64,000 nucleotides of DNA from Gamarada debralockiae (GCA_002803225.1 NXFV01001430.1:23305-87304), one strand, 5' to 3'; shown: positions 1-11,639, counted from the stretch's first letter. Notes: generated by a model not told the origin, from the letters alone. Program-made: numbers and translations.

Positions 1-926
1 ACATACTTGATCTTGAGAACCCTTCCACTATCGTCGCGGGTCCAGATACTCAAGATATCCTCACCATTCCTAACACTCAGAACCGCGCCACAAACCTCAT
101 CGCTAGTATCTGCGAACTGGTCTCCAATGATGGCAAAGACCAGGTCCTCCCAGTATCGATCCGCGACTCCCTTCTTCAACCGCACGATCCACTTGCCTCC
201 CTTCTTATTATCCTCGTCCTCCCAAATTGGCCGAATGCCCTTCTTGAAGATATGATAGTCGGAAACGAGGGGTAAGCTGGAAGGGCGCTTCAGATGCTTA
301 TAAACCTGGAAGAAATCCTCTACCGTAGAAAACGCCGCCATAGAATGCAAAGTCTTCTCGTACTCCACAAAGCCATTCGACTTTGGGATTGGTGGTCGGA
401 ACCAGAATACCCAGCTATGTCTTAATGGATGTGTAGGCGGAGGAGTGGCGGTTTTGGAGTCGGAAAGAGAGGTCTTTGAATCGGATAGGGAGGTTTTCGA
501 CAGTTTCGTGCCTAGGTCTTTGAGTGATTTTTCGGCCGTGGGAGTCTTCACACCCACTCCGACGACGCTGCCGAAGTCCAAGGCTCCGCCTGGGGTCTTG
601 GGAGTCTTTGCAGCGCCAAAGGATGCGAATGCGCCGGATCCCAGACCAAATGCACTGGATGCGCCGGCGGTGGGAGAGGCGAGGGAGGTGGAGGGTGACA
701 TGGCGTTGAAAGGGTTTTTGGTGCTGTGGGATGAACTGTCTCCATGTCTCCTTCCCAGTGGGTAGTTTCGTGTCGGATGATCATTTGAAGGAGATCCGCC
801 GTTCGTTGTCGCTGTTCCAGTGGAGAGGGAGAGTTTGCTGGAGCTGGGGGTAGCACAGTTAGTGAATGCGCTCGTGACTAGGGAAGATCTCAGTTACTTC
901 GAACGGCGGGTCCATAGATTATCCAT
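1..926 (-). CDS. eIF4E-family cap-binding protein, class II (4EHP-like), 5' part only
   Basis: Binds the mRNA 5' cap; class II members usually tune translation of specific mRNAs rather than drive bulk initiation. The gene runs off the left edge, so the C-terminus is missing. Model: exon 1 926-898, intron 897-844 (GTAACT donor, CACTAAC branch site), exon 2 from 843. A low-complexity Ser/Thr/Pro N-terminus leads into HPLRHSWVFWF, then STVEDFF, then DYHIFKKGIRPIWEDED, GGKWIVRLKKG and DEVCGAV, the ordered eIF4E core. The position of the cap-stacking Trp56 of human eIF4E is a Tyr (EYEKTL), as in human 4EHP, and the IFKKGIRPIWED segment is also closer to 4EHP. Family membership is near certain; class II assignment is strong. 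Confidence 0.9.
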
Positions 927-2162
927 TACGAGAAGGAGATAAAGTTTCGGGGTGTTAGAAGGGTCTGAGACGCTCCTAAGATCGGTGAGGTAGAGCTTCT
1001 AGATAGTGGTCGGTAAAATCCAGCAAGAGCTGTCGTCGTTCAAGGGGTGGCAATCGAATCTTTCTCTGCAGATTGTGGAGGTCAAAATTGGATCCAAGCT
1101 TGCGGCAGATCTCTAGGTATCTTGCAGGTTCTCAAATACTCGTACGATGGTATCTATTCGGCGTCTGGTATTCAATTCGTGTTGGAAGATGAAGGCGGTG
1201 TTTGTTCAATTGCTTAGAGAAAGATAAAATGCGAGGTTAGAGCAGCGGGGCGCGAAAGGCTGCACCGCTGGCCTCGCTTAATTTCTTAGCTCAGAACAGC
1301 GTCTAAATATTCTTGGACCTTCGAAATTTCTTCTTCTCTCTTTAACAGCAAGACCTCCAACTCAAATCTTCGACAGCTTGAACTCCAATTCAACTCAGCT
1401 GGCGACTCCGATGTGTGGTCAAGATCATACATCCACTTTAAAACCATCGTCACGAGGGCCCCTCGGGCGGCTTCCATGACACGATGATGACCTACAGATG
1501 GAGACATGCATGAGTTACACGACACATCTCTTCGTGAAACTGGCATCAAAGGTAAGTGTCTCTACATCTGGTCAGTTTTACTTTATATGATGAGAACACA
1601 ACTCTGGTAATACGATTTAACCGGCATGTAATACATGTATCTGGTCAAGCTTGAGATTATTTTATGGCAATGTCTGATAATTCACGCTGTCTTACGCAGA
1701 TTCCACAACTTTATTTGGAACATTACTAACGCGTCGCTAGCATTTCCCCAGGAACCTTTCAAATGGTATTTGGCAACACAATTGTTCACATCATTGATCC
1801 AAATGGCGGATCTTACGGGCTTCAATATGATCACGTGACTTGATTTTAACTCGACTCTCAGTCCTGCCGTAATGCTTTCCAGTAAATGGAAGGTGGCATT
1901 GTGTATGTGGAAATGGGAACATGATCAATAGAATTCTATTTCGTTCACCCTTTTCATCTACGCCCTCAAGTGACACCGTGATTCTCGTTCCCGGCTCGTC
2001 GACCTGTGGCAGTTCCCTCCGGATATACCTCAAGGAAACATCAATCAACAACGCCGAGCCCAAAACCCGAAAGAAACCGTCGTTACTTGATTCACGTCAA
2101 ACACGCTTTTTATGCCGTCTTACACATGTTCTTGCCAATGAAAAACCAAGTGGCCATCCAAT
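927..2162. other. Intergenic, no supportable gene
   Basis: Minus-strand stretches around 1000-1150 and 1286-1549 read with a coding-like, Leu/Arg/Glu-rich composition (for example a C-terminal LKREEEISKVQEYLDAVLS). They are interrupted by stops and I could not join them with plausible splice sites. They may be a decayed gene. Nothing else recognised. Confidence 0.4.
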
Positions 2163-2783
2163 TCAGACCGCGTCAAGAGTTTGAAGCAACTTCATATCAA
2201 GCATAACTCTGCCCTTTCTGTTCGTCGGAATCATGCCAAGAGCAACACATTCAAAAGCATGATCTTGTTCCAAATACAGATCGAGCTTGGTGGACGCTTC
2301 AGGAGGTCTCAGGTGGTCTGCTGTGAGTCGGGAAGTTTGCGGTGGTACGTGGAGATGTGGGTTCAGGTTTTGTACATGAGAAAGGGCTGGCTTGTGTTGG
2401 GCTTTTTGGTGTACGAAGCAGTTATCATAGTGGCAGGCGATTACGAAGGCGGGGGTGTGAGGTAATTCGGGAAGGTCGAGGTTTGGGATTGGGGTGGATG
2501 GGTCATCGAGGTCGAAGTGTTGGGGGTATTTGAGGGTGGGATTGTTGATGGTAGAAGCTGCAGTCTTCGGCCTATTCTGGTGTGACGGCCCCTTCGGGTT
2601 AACCTCTGTTGTAAGATCAGTCTCATCGGTAAGGAACCGGATTTGAAAATGGCAAGAAGGTAGCTCACTCGACATAGTGCGTTGGGAAATAAAACTCTGC
2701 CTGAAGAGAAGGATGAGTATCAAAGCTACCAGGAAGTATAACCAGCGTGGAAGGAAGTATAGAGTTGTTGAGCTTGGAAGCAC
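2163..2783 (-). CDS. Hypothetical protein with N-terminal membrane anchor
   Basis: A 206-residue reading frame that I do not recognise. The first 30 residues contain a strongly hydrophobic run (WLYFLVALILILLF) that would act as a signal anchor. The rest is polar, rich in Pro, His and Leu, with no catalytic motif I can name. A second in-frame Met lies at about residue 37 (MSSELPSCHF), which would give a soluble protein. It stands alone, between the eIF4E gene and the double-zinc-cluster gene. It could be a genuine lineage-specific gene or a chance frame; the Pro/His-rich composition is a warning sign. Confidence 0.35.
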   Translation of the reverse strand: MLPSSTTLYFLPRWLYFLVALILILLFRQSFISQRTMSSELPSCHFQIRFLTDETDLTTEVNPKGPSHQNRPKTAASTINNPTLKYPQHFDLDDPSTPIPNLDLPELPHTPAFVIACHYDNCFVHQKAQHKPALSHVQNLNPHLHVPPQTSRLTADHLRPPEASTKLDLYLEQDHAFECVALGMIPTNRKGRVMLDMKLLQTLDAV

Positions 2784-3601
2784 TGCTTGCTAGCACTTGT
2801 CGACGAAAGAACAACGAGAGCGGGTGGAATTGAATATGACTGAATTTACTGCTTCCAAATTGAGAGGATAAGCATAGCAAAGTCTCAAGTTCAAGGGAGA
2901 ATAACTATTGTGTGATAAAGAAAGGGGTAGTCTGTAGAGCATTGGCAGCGTGAGAAGGAAGGGATCGAGAGAAAGAGGGACGAGGGATGGCCGGAGTATA
3001 CCAAATCTCCCCTTCCGACGGGCGACTGGCTTTGGGACTCTTGACTGCCCCGTCTAAAGCAGTACAATTTCACTTTGATGCGTTGGAACTCTCCCAGCAA
3101 CACTCCTCATTGGGCAGTTCAAACAGCGAGGAGGGTGATGTTAAATGCTGCAAGCTGTGTCTCACTTGAACCAATGATGTTTTGGCGATCGGTCAACAAA
3201 ACAGGGCAAATCGGTCAGAAAGGCGGCGGAGTTGGCGGCAGGCCATTCTTGCCTGAAATGGTGCTTCCAAACCTTGCTGCTCACCGACCTCCACTTTCGA
3301 TGGGCGGCACAAAATTCGATCCCCGCTAACGCGGCCGCCAAATGTCGGTCAGCCTGATGCAGCTGGCGCATATTCCTCGGTGAGCCAACTAAGGGCGGCG
3401 GCAGTCAGTCTCGTCTCTTCAACAAATCAGGGCTCGGCATGGCTAGCACCCAATCCCAATTTGTCACCGGATAAGACTAGGGCTTCGAGGCGGCAAAATA
3501 TGAACATCCAGCCATAACTTCGAATCCCGTGATTGAAAGTCCTTCGAAAGCATGCGGCAGACACAGTACGATGAGCGCAACTACGCGATAACCTCGACGG
3601 C
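2784..3601. other. Intergenic, upstream region of the double-zinc-cluster gene
   Basis: Only short overlapping frames on both strands without recognisable similarity. It presumably contains the promoter of the gene starting at 3602. Confidence 0.4.
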
Positions 3602-6600
3602 ATGATGATGATAGAAGGGGTGACGGGAGGCGAGGGGCTGGCGGTTGATGATCCGAACCTGATGCGCGAAGAGACGATGTTGACACGCAAGGTTGAGCTA
3701 CTGGAGGCTTTCTTGGACAAAAGCATATATGCCCTGAGCTATTGAAAGAGTCGTGCTAACGCCATATACTAGATCCAGATGCCCGGCCCCCGGTATTTGA
3801 GAGATGTCAGATGTTGCAGCAAAGGACCGAGTTCCTTGAGGCAGCTGTGTCCAAAGCTGGTAGGTCACTTCGATGCCTGTTTAATTAGCTTTTCATTAAC
3901 TTTGGTCAAGGCAGACGCGATGATATGCGTGAATTTCTAAAAAGTTACTCGTTACCAAATCATCAAGACCAGAGAGACGACTTTCTGGAATGGCTGTGTT
4001 CACATGACCGTTCCCCACCCCCCACGCTTGTCGGCACACAGTCACAAACGCTACACAGAAGGACTAGTGAGACAGAGGTTGATCTTGCTCACAATTTTCG
4101 AAGAGATGAAGAGACTTCGGAACTTAGTTCAGTATCTCATCGACCAAAACGACTTCGAACGACTGCCAACGAAAGACCCCCATGCCTACGATGCCGAGTA
4201 CTGAAGAAAAAGGTTAGCCCCGTTATTATAAGCACCTTCATAGAACTAACTGGTTACAGTGCGACTCTCTGGAGCAGTGTCGCCATTGCCCGCAACAAAA
4301 CGATGAGAGTGAGGGTGATTACTGGAAAGTACTCGGCTGTCACAGGGGGCCGCTCAAGTCAATGTCTGAGATATTTTGTCCGGGTGTGTACTCTATGTTG
4401 GGAGACTTGCTTCTAGTGCTTACACTTGGATAGCCTACACAAGATCAACCACAAGAACCATCCGTCGTCACCATGGGGAGATTGAGACGGTCCACCTCGT
4501 TTCAAGTCGGTCTCCGCGACTTTTGAATTCAGAGGCTCGTATCGCTCATTTGATTGAGTCTAATCATGAGTTTGCGAATCTGAAAGACTTTGTTTGGGAC
4601 GACAAATTTTTACTGGGGCTTCTCTGTGACGAGGCGAGCGCTTCGAGCCACGACACGTCATCGACCGCAAGTACTGAAATCATGAAAGATCTTGCGGCCC
4701 CATGGTATCTGCTACAGGTAATAGCCGAGAATCCCGTCTACCGGATTCGCAAAGCCGAGTACAATTTCTTCACCCTCATACGTCTGGGGAACAAATTCTC
4801 GCGTGTTGCAGTAGGTTGTTTAGCACGTCTCTCTTGTAGCGAAACTAACAACATTGCAGACAGCTCATGGTCTATTTCATCAAGTCAAGAATCTTCTTCG
4901 GAAAGGTGTGGAAGTGTATTTTTCGGAGTTAGAGACCCTCGCATATACCAAGCCGCCTGAGACACACATAAGCTTTCATGCTCGCTCATCAAGTCCGGGG
5001 GCATTGATCGACATAAACAGCGATATGGAAGAATTTCTCGAGGCGCTCGAAGGCGCCTGTTCCAGTCGCGGAAAGCTCTCCGGAATGTTACAACTGACAT
5101 GCTTTTTGGCCCTTCTCCTCTTCAGCGTCGTCAAATCCTTACTGATAGATGCACACTCCAAACGGAGTGAATATGAAGATGGGAGTCCTTGGCGAGATGC
5201 AGATGCGGTTCGGATCTCTAGTGCCTACAAAGCTTTAGTGAGCGTATACGGTTGGGCATCGAAGTCAGATCTCTTACTTAGCAACGATACGGAAACCAAT
5301 CCCCCTCATCTCCAATCGGCAATCCAAGAGACCCAGCAAATGTTACACCGGAATAAATGGGAGGAGAGAGGTATCAAAGGAAGCAAAGACTTCCTCATCG
5401 GACTAGGAACATGCGTCTTTCCCAATGGGGCCTACAATGGATTTTTCGCCCAAACATTTGGATTAGCACACCTTGCACAACCACCTCCAAAGGCTGTGGG
5501 CGCTCACATTGCAACATCTGAGTATGAACAATCCCCTGGCACGTCAACAACGTACTTCTTGGGTGGTCCAAATCAAGCGGGAGACTTGGGATCTTCCGAT
5601 TCTGGGCAGCTCATATCGAACCCGACTTCCGCCTTCCCCACACCAATCGCTTCTGAAATGGATTATTCTTCTCCTGGGAGCATGAAGGATATAAGGGTTC
5701 CTAGATACGAGCCCAGCTACACCTCTCGTTTTTCTCCGGCGGTGGCCACGACAGGTCCTTCATTCCCACCTATACCTGCTACCAATAAGTCTCTCCCATC
5801 ACTACCAGCATCGAAAACGACGACACAGCAGATGTCGACACCCCATCGTGGCCTGCCTCCACTGGCGGCCATGAAACTGCCGCAACCTACACGGCAACCT
5901 CCTCCAATAGGCGTGGCATATACTCTTAGTGAAGACGAGCGGAGTACCGCCTCACCTTCCGGGACATACTCGAACTTTCAGCTCAACTTTAATGCTGACG
6001 ACAAAGTTCCGAGTTCAGGGCGTCGAAAAGGTAAATTAGATCAAAAGGCAGCAAAAAAGGCTGCAACGATAAGGAGTATCAAGGCCTGTTGGAAATGCTG
6101 GTTATTGAAAGTTCCCGTGAGTGGCTATTGAACTCTCTACCTCTTTTAGAAGATAACATGTTGACCTCGAGTTCTAGTGTTCTGTGGGGGAGATTTGCGA
6201 CCGTTGCTCGGTGATATATAGTTCCCGCAAGGGTGAAGGAATAGACTGTAGCAGGAAAGGTTTCATTGACTACGAAGAGGTTTTCTTTCCAGGTAAGCTC
6301 TCTTACTTCTTCATCGAAACGAGATACCAAGTGTGCGTAGATTTACTATACTCTCCGTTCCACAAGGCATTCATTGCAAACTATATAAACACCCACTCCA
6401 ATGGTTTTAGGGGCAACTCCCTCGAAATCGAAGTCACGTGGAACGGTTCATGTACGACTAGGTTCTTCGTACATGAATTCATTCCAAAGACTATGGAGCC
6501 GCTAGAACCAATTCCTCAAACGATCAATAGAAGGCTACAGCTACTAGACTCCGTGCCTGCTGGTATTACGGCGCTGTCCCCTCCGGACATGACAAGGATG

Positions 6601-7578
6601 TTCCGAACCTCTCTTGAGAATACATTGGCCGACCAAGAATTTCCAGATCTGATAACTGTAGAACAGAGAACGACGGTCGGCAGAAGGACTCTGGGCAGTG
6701 CATTCCGCTTCTATCGCAGTACAAATTCACAGGCAAGCTTCAATCTTCGCTTGACATAGTTTCCTCCACTAACACTTTCTAGTTGCTACGGAGTGTCCTG
6801 TTGCTCTATCTCGCTAATCATTGCCTCAACAATACGATAGTTTTTGCAGAGTCTTCGGCTCTCCTTCTTCACCAGAAGATCAGAGGCGTGTACTTGCCGT
6901 CTCGAGATGTGACATCACGACTACTCGACTTACAAGTTAAGTTCATTCTGCTCAGGATAGTGCGGGAGCTAGCTAGGGAAACGCTGGAAGGTCTGGAAAA
7001 GAGCATGAGAGCCCGGACGAAAGATACATGGCCTGTGTCATTTGGTACAGTTTCCGTGCTGTGCATGTGCATCGAGGAGATTCAGATTGCCGCCATAACT
7101 TCAATCGGCGTCGAGAAAGTTGTTGGGAAGAACCCTCTAACCAGAGAAGCAGCTGTTGAGGTGTGCCAAGCTTTGGAAGACAACCCAATGAAAATGATCT
7201 TAGACATATTCCACGAAATCTTCAAAACATATAAAATTCCGGATGGTGTAAGAGGAGGATTCAACCCATTCCGACAAACTCTTGCTGATGGAGACTCAAA
7301 CCTGGGCATCGACGAGCATGCACGAAACATGGTAAAGGATTTTGGGCAAATGATTACCGAATCATGTGAGCATTACTCTCCGGCTTTCTCTGCGTAGACT
7401 GACATTCCTAGATCCGGAAATGCAAGGACTCAATCAACCAGCTGATTTTTATGCCGAGTCGGAAGACTTCGAGAGAAAGAATAGGGGCCGTCTGGTTTCG
7501 AAGTTTCTTCTATCGTTCATTGACGAGAAAACATTGAAAGAAGTCGAGAGGGCATCTAATTCTATTCCAACCGAGTAG
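3602..7578 (+). CDS. Large protein with two separate Zn2Cys6-like cysteine clusters (putative transcription regulator)
   Basis: Ten exons: 3602-3722, 3773-3859, 3911-4212, 4260-4383, 4434-4810, 4860-6116, 6178-6292, 6341-6732, 6783-7365, 7412-7578, giving 1174 residues. Two short heptad-like segments (KVELLEAFLDK, RTEFLEAAVSK) open the protein. Cluster 1, near residues 160-193, is C-x2-C-x6-C-x5-C-x2-C-x16-C (CLRCRVLKKK / CDSLEQCRHC). Cluster 2, near 746-775, is C-x2-C-x6-C-x5-C-x2-C-x14-C (CWKCWLLKVP / CSVGEICDRC). Both match the first five cysteines of a fungal binuclear zinc cluster but have an unusually long last spacing, and each is split by an intron just before its third cysteine. A Ser/Pro linker precedes cluster 2; the C-terminal 400 residues look helical. 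The intron at 6733 uses a GC donor (CAG/GCAAGC). The first intron also needs a GC donor, so the start is the weakest part. Nuclear DNA binding is inference. Confidence 0.7.
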
Positions 7579-8015
7579 GACTGTACTAGACAGTGTGGCA
7601 ACGGGCGCACGATCACGATCATTTTAGTGAATGGGAAAAATACGAAGGAACAAATTCGTAGAACGAACTCGGCGAGGAGGCATTTACATTTACATTCATT
7701 CTTCCGCGGCGTCTCAACGACCGCATGCGACCTCTTCAGACTCGCCTTCTCCCACTCGCTCTCCCTCCTTTGGGTTTCGACAGCCAGCCGCATCCTTTTT
7801 AACTCCTGCCCGTCCGACTTGAAAACCCCTCTCTACAGCATTCAAATAGTTCAGCCTGGAAGCCCCCTCTGAGGTTTCCATATCAAATCAGCTCCAGACA
7901 GAAGACATATTCGACTACCTTGAATGGCCAATCATCTTTGACACATTCAACCATTCTTCCGACCAGGCACACCAGGCTACAAAACGTCCATCTCATTAGC
8001 ACCATTCCTGGTACT
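7579..8015. other. Intergenic between convergent genes
   Basis: 3' regions of the double-zinc-cluster gene and the REI1-like gene. No gene or repeat seen. Confidence 0.5.
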
Positions 8016-8930
8016 CTATACAGATCCTGGTACTCTTTCGAGACGGCGAAGTTCCTTAAAATGCTTTTGCGAATTTCCAGCCCTTTCTAGACCTGCCTGG
8101 TACCTATTCCTCGCTCTCGTCTCCAGCTGCAACGTCTTCTTCTCCGTCGCTCTCAAGGCGCGCTGCTGTAATTCTGGCACACCAATCAGACTCGATGACG
8201 TCCCGGCACGCAGAGCTAAGCGACGGTCTGAGGATGATGAAGCTGACGATTGAGTTTCAGTTTCGGGATTGTTCGTAGTGGTGCTGTCGTTTTGGAGTTG
8301 CCGAGAGGGAGATGACGATTGGAGTGGTGAGCGAATTTGGTTTTGGCGGAAGTAGCGGGCACGAGATCGATGGCCAAGTGTCTTGCCGGATGGAAGAAGC
8401 ATTTTTTTGTCATCTGCGACTTTTTTCCTCACTCCTTCGTCCTCCTGGGCTTCATCCTCGACGTCCGAAGGATAGTCCCAGAAATCAACCCATTCCTCTC
8501 CCTCATCCTCCAAATCGATTCTGCAGTGGCCTTTGCTCTTCATGTGGTCTTGGGCCGCCCACTTGTTACTCCTTTCCGTACCACAGAACAGGCATTCATG
8601 GAAGTCTGAGATGATTGTGTTGAGGAAGCTGAGGAAGGAAGAGATATCGATTAGGTGGTCTGCGTCTGGGATGAAGAAATTGTGGGATTTGGACATGTGG
8701 AGAAGATTCTCATCGATAGTTTGAGAGTGGTTGCTGCAGAATAGGCAAGTTGATGGGGTGAAGGTAGTTGTGATAGAGGAGGGTAGTTCAGGAATTGAAT
8801 TTTCGAGCTCAGTGCTGTCCATTGTCACTTGGTTGGTTGTGGAGCTTGTTGGCAGTGCGGTCATAACGTATAAGTTGGTATCAGATGTCAGGTTTGAAGA
8901 GCTGCTTATTGCACGTGATACGCTCAACAC
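8016..8930 (-). CDS. REI1/ZNF622-type C2H2 zinc-finger protein
   Basis: A 304-residue intronless frame. The core, roughly residues 60-140, has the double C2H2 layout of the REI1/ZNF622 family: CLFCSNHSQTIDENLLHMSKSH followed by CLFCGTERSNKWAAQDHMKSKGH shows two Cys pairs, each with a downstream His pair, around a DADHLIDISSFLSFL linker. It then has the acidic EDEGEEWVDFWDYPSD stretch seen in the family. Rei1 recycles factors from late cytoplasmic 60S ribosomal subunits. This protein is shorter than Rei1 (about 400-480 residues) and lacks its extra N-terminal finger, so it is probably a paralogue. The C-terminus is basic and Arg/Leu-rich with coiled-coil tendency. A later Met (about residue 37, MDSTELENS) is an alternative start. 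Confidence 0.75.
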   Translation of the reverse strand: MLSVSRAISSSSNLTSDTNLYVMTALPTSSTTNQVTMDSTELENSIPELPSSITTTFTPSTCLFCSNHSQTIDENLLHMSKSHNFFIPDADHLIDISSFLSFLNTIISDFHECLFCGTERSNKWAAQDHMKSKGHCRIDLEDEGEEWVDFWDYPSDVEDEAQEDEGVRKKVADDKKMLLPSGKTLGHRSRARYFRQNQIRSPLQSSSPSRQLQNDSTTTNNPETETQSSASSSSDRRLALRAGTSSSLIGVPELQQRALRATEKKTLQLETRARNRYQAGLERAGNSQKHFKELRRLERVPGSV

Positions 8931-9804
8931 GTGAATGAATAGAAGAGATTGATGCTCTTATTGAGATTGGTTTGAGATCAGATAGAACCTTCCAATTGAT
9001 ACCTTATTATACTTAAGGCTTATCGCACTTCTCGTTGCTACCCTCGAACGGGTGACTCAGTCGATTGCGGTAGCGTGGTGAGTCACTTCGACTCACGCAA
9101 GCTTGCTTTCGCAGTAATTTGCTAATTCAAACTCAACGCTTCTACTACTGGCAGGTCTTAATTGAGTTATGACTCTAAGGGATATGAAACTGAATAGAAG
9201 TTGCAGAAAGGGGATGTTTCTTCCAGACCTATGCACTGCCATGCTCGAACGTCCCAGCTGCTCGCCAATGATCAATCGAGTTAATTGCACACCCTCCGTT
9301 GTCTCATCAGCTTACCGCAAAATTGCTTAGTCAGGTCCGTTTGTGAGCTGCTACCGACGCACCCCCAACCCCCTTTCGGCGCTGCCGGTCAATTTTCACA
9401 ACAACTTTCGCATTCCCGGATTCCGGACCTGCACAGCCATTGACCAGTCACGAGTGAGATGTGTCAATTAGCATGTAGCCTTAGTAGCTCCGTACTTAGG
9501 GAGGAGCTGCTCCATCCAGCCCAGAAGGGGACAAAAGAGCGGAGGTTCGTGCAGAAGTGCTTGAGGCACTAGGTATCCTCGTTATTACGTTCTCGTTCTG
9601 TATTTTCGCACGGTTTCCCTTACTCAATAGTAGAGCTTGAAGTGAGTTGGACTCGACTTAGACAGTGGAAGCAATAGAAAGCGAGACGTGGCGGAAAACT
9701 TACATCACGTGATGTCCGCAATAACTGCTCAACTCTCCGGCGGGGGGGGTAAGTACGAATTGAGATATCTGTTTGACTTCAATACATATTAAAGAGCTCT
9801 CAAA
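8931..9804. other. Intergenic, gene-poor
   Basis: No coding signal. A short hairpin occurs near 9079-9100 (GTGAGTC then GACTCAC), and a G8 run near 9742. Otherwise unremarkable. Confidence 0.4.
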
Positions 9805-10141
9805 CTGTTCAATTGCAATGTGGGTTGCCAATTCTCTTTTCATTACCCTTTTCTCAACTCCCGCCGAAGCCCTCGATGTATTATGAGAGATGTTTGGAGA
9901 AGAAATTGTGCCCGATCCGATCATATTCATGTATCCGCGCAAGGGAATGATGGAGTGGGCTTATGGCAGCTTCTTGACGTGGCCCGGTTGGATATCGCAA
10001 CATGGCAATGTGAGGAAGAGTGTGGGAAGGCTGGCTTTTGCAGGCGAGCATGCAGGCGGGTATGTGCATGGTGCTTGGATTGAGGAGAGGGAGAAGGGGG
10101 CAGAGATTGCAGGGCATTTGAAAGCTGAGGACGAAGAGTAA
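9805..10141 (+). pseudogene. Flavin amine oxidase (polyamine-oxidase type), C-terminal relic
   Basis: Only the C-terminal 100 or so residues of a flavin monoamine/polyamine oxidase are left. Seen: PDPIIFMYPRKG, then WAYGSFLTWPGW, then the FAD-contact signature GRLAFAGEHAGGYVHGAW, in the family order. Family members are about 500 residues and begin with a GxGxxG nucleotide-binding motif; nothing of that is found upstream. An in-frame TGA lies just upstream (about 9883) within a region that still reads as family-like (AEALDVL before it, EMFGEEIV after it), fitting a CGA-to-TGA change. The relic ends tail-to-tail with the APH relic. Dead gene fragment; original substrate unknown. Confidence 0.75.
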
Positions 10142-11192
10142 TTTATACATCTGTCTGATTCTAAGTCTCCAACGAGTTCCTCAAACCTCCCTCTATATTC
10201 CCCCACCCTCTTTCGATGCCAACCCATGATGCAAGAATAAACCTCATACCCCAAATAATCCATCGCCTCCTGAATCATCCCCTGCACCGGATCCGCAAAC
10301 TTCGCATCCCTCTCAGCACAAATCCTTTTAAAATCCAACCATCTTTCGCCTTCTCATCCCACAAAAATTCCCCGGATGCCAAAGCTGGTACGAAACAACA
10401 GCTGCTAACTCCCAGTCTACAATCGAGGTGATTTTCTGGTAGAAGGATCGTACATTATGTTTCCTGTATGCAGATATTTGTGCGCGAACACATATCTGCT
10501 TTCGTTCATCTCTTTCCTCTCATCGATGATTCTTTCAAGCGCGTCGATAAGCGGGTGCAGATCTCTCATCTTTCCAGTGCTGGATGGGAATCAATCGCTG
10601 TCGGCCGTTTGTTGAGTTGTGCGATGAGATATGACGTGTAATTCTCGAATGGTTCTCCAAGATTGAATGATAGCGAGTCAGGGAAGTAATCTTCCCATGA
10701 TTGCCAGAAGTCGAAAATCACGATTGAGCCGGGGAGTATTTCTTCTCTCAAGTTGAGTTGAAACCATCCGATGTATAGGAAAGGCTGGGAGTGGAGTTGT
10801 TGCAAGAACTCAATGAGTTGCTCAACAACATTTTCTTTTCTTCTGGGCTGAATTTGTGGATGACATCCGCGAGCAAGACGCCAGGTACGCGTTCCAGAAG
10901 AGTGAACTCACTCCCACAGGGCTGTTGGACGTAGTTTCGTATCTTATCACGGCCAGGATTGGGATGGATGTATTTTTCGCAGCCATGACATGGCTGCTAC
11001 TTCGTTCATCCTTTTTCTGGTTGGGAAGTGTGGGCCAGAGATGCGGAGGATGGGATCTTTGGAGTCATCACGAGCGAGTATGTTGATAGAGGCTGAAGCG
11101 GGAAATGATAGGATGTATATTGAATGATAAACCCCTGCGATTGTAGAAAGAGGAGTGACTGAAGTGGGAGAGAGGAGGTTGAGAGATGTCAT
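10142..11192 (-). pseudogene. APH-family phosphotransferase, multiply frameshifted
   Basis: Relic of a fungal aminoglycoside-phosphotransferase-type kinase (protein-kinase-like fold; fungal substrates mostly unknown). Pieces in order on the minus strand: ILRISGPHFPTRKRMNEVAA (nucleotide-binding lobe, near 11050), then PVIDFW-like and QLHSQPFLYIGWFQLN (near 10800-10740), FENYTSYLIAQLN (near 10650), HTGNIMYD (catalytic-loop HxGN, near 10460), IVDWELA (metal-binding Asp) and a C-terminal helix region ending near 10142. These lie in different reading frames. At least three one-base shifts are needed (near 10970, 10910 and 10820), the first two at A or G runs, which suggests slippage deletions. 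Both catalytic motifs survive at DNA level, so decay is fairly recent. Sequencing error is the alternative, but three errors in one gene are unlikely. Confidence 0.75.
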
Positions 11193-11639
11193 GAGTTCCG
11201 TATTTGTGCCAGCGTGGGGCTCGGGAGAGCATGTTTGGTCGGCATCTTGGTGGGAGAAACAGAACTAAATATCCCAAGGAATTGATGTTCGAGGCCTGTA
11301 TTTGTTTTATCTATCGGCCAGGTCGGTTCTCGTACAGTGCGCCCAATTGACTGGATGAAGAATGAGTCAATTGGGGAACGTGCTTTGGCCGCACTTGCTC
11401 AGATTCTGCATGCAGGGTTGCGTACTTGTTCTCGCGGGTGTCAAAGCCTCACAATTAACTTCGATCTGCATCGAGGGGTGCTATTTTAGGTCCATAAGTA
11501 CCGGACTCCCCTTGAGCGAAGGTATTGTTTGCGAACATCGACTCGGGAAATTTGGACACTGGTTGGAATTGAGGGTTGTATCAAATTGTACAACAATGCT
11601 TCTTTGCGAGGACAGAGAGGTCATGTTTTGATTGCCGCC
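11193..11639. other. Intergenic
   Basis: Remnant 5' region of the APH pseudogene and the 3' flank of the Zn2Cys6 gene. No gene seen. Confidence 0.4.

Noticed and set aside
3427..3726. Minus-strand frame of 99 residues rich in Ser
   Set aside because: It lies opposite the first exon of the double-cluster gene and has no motif; a shadow frame.
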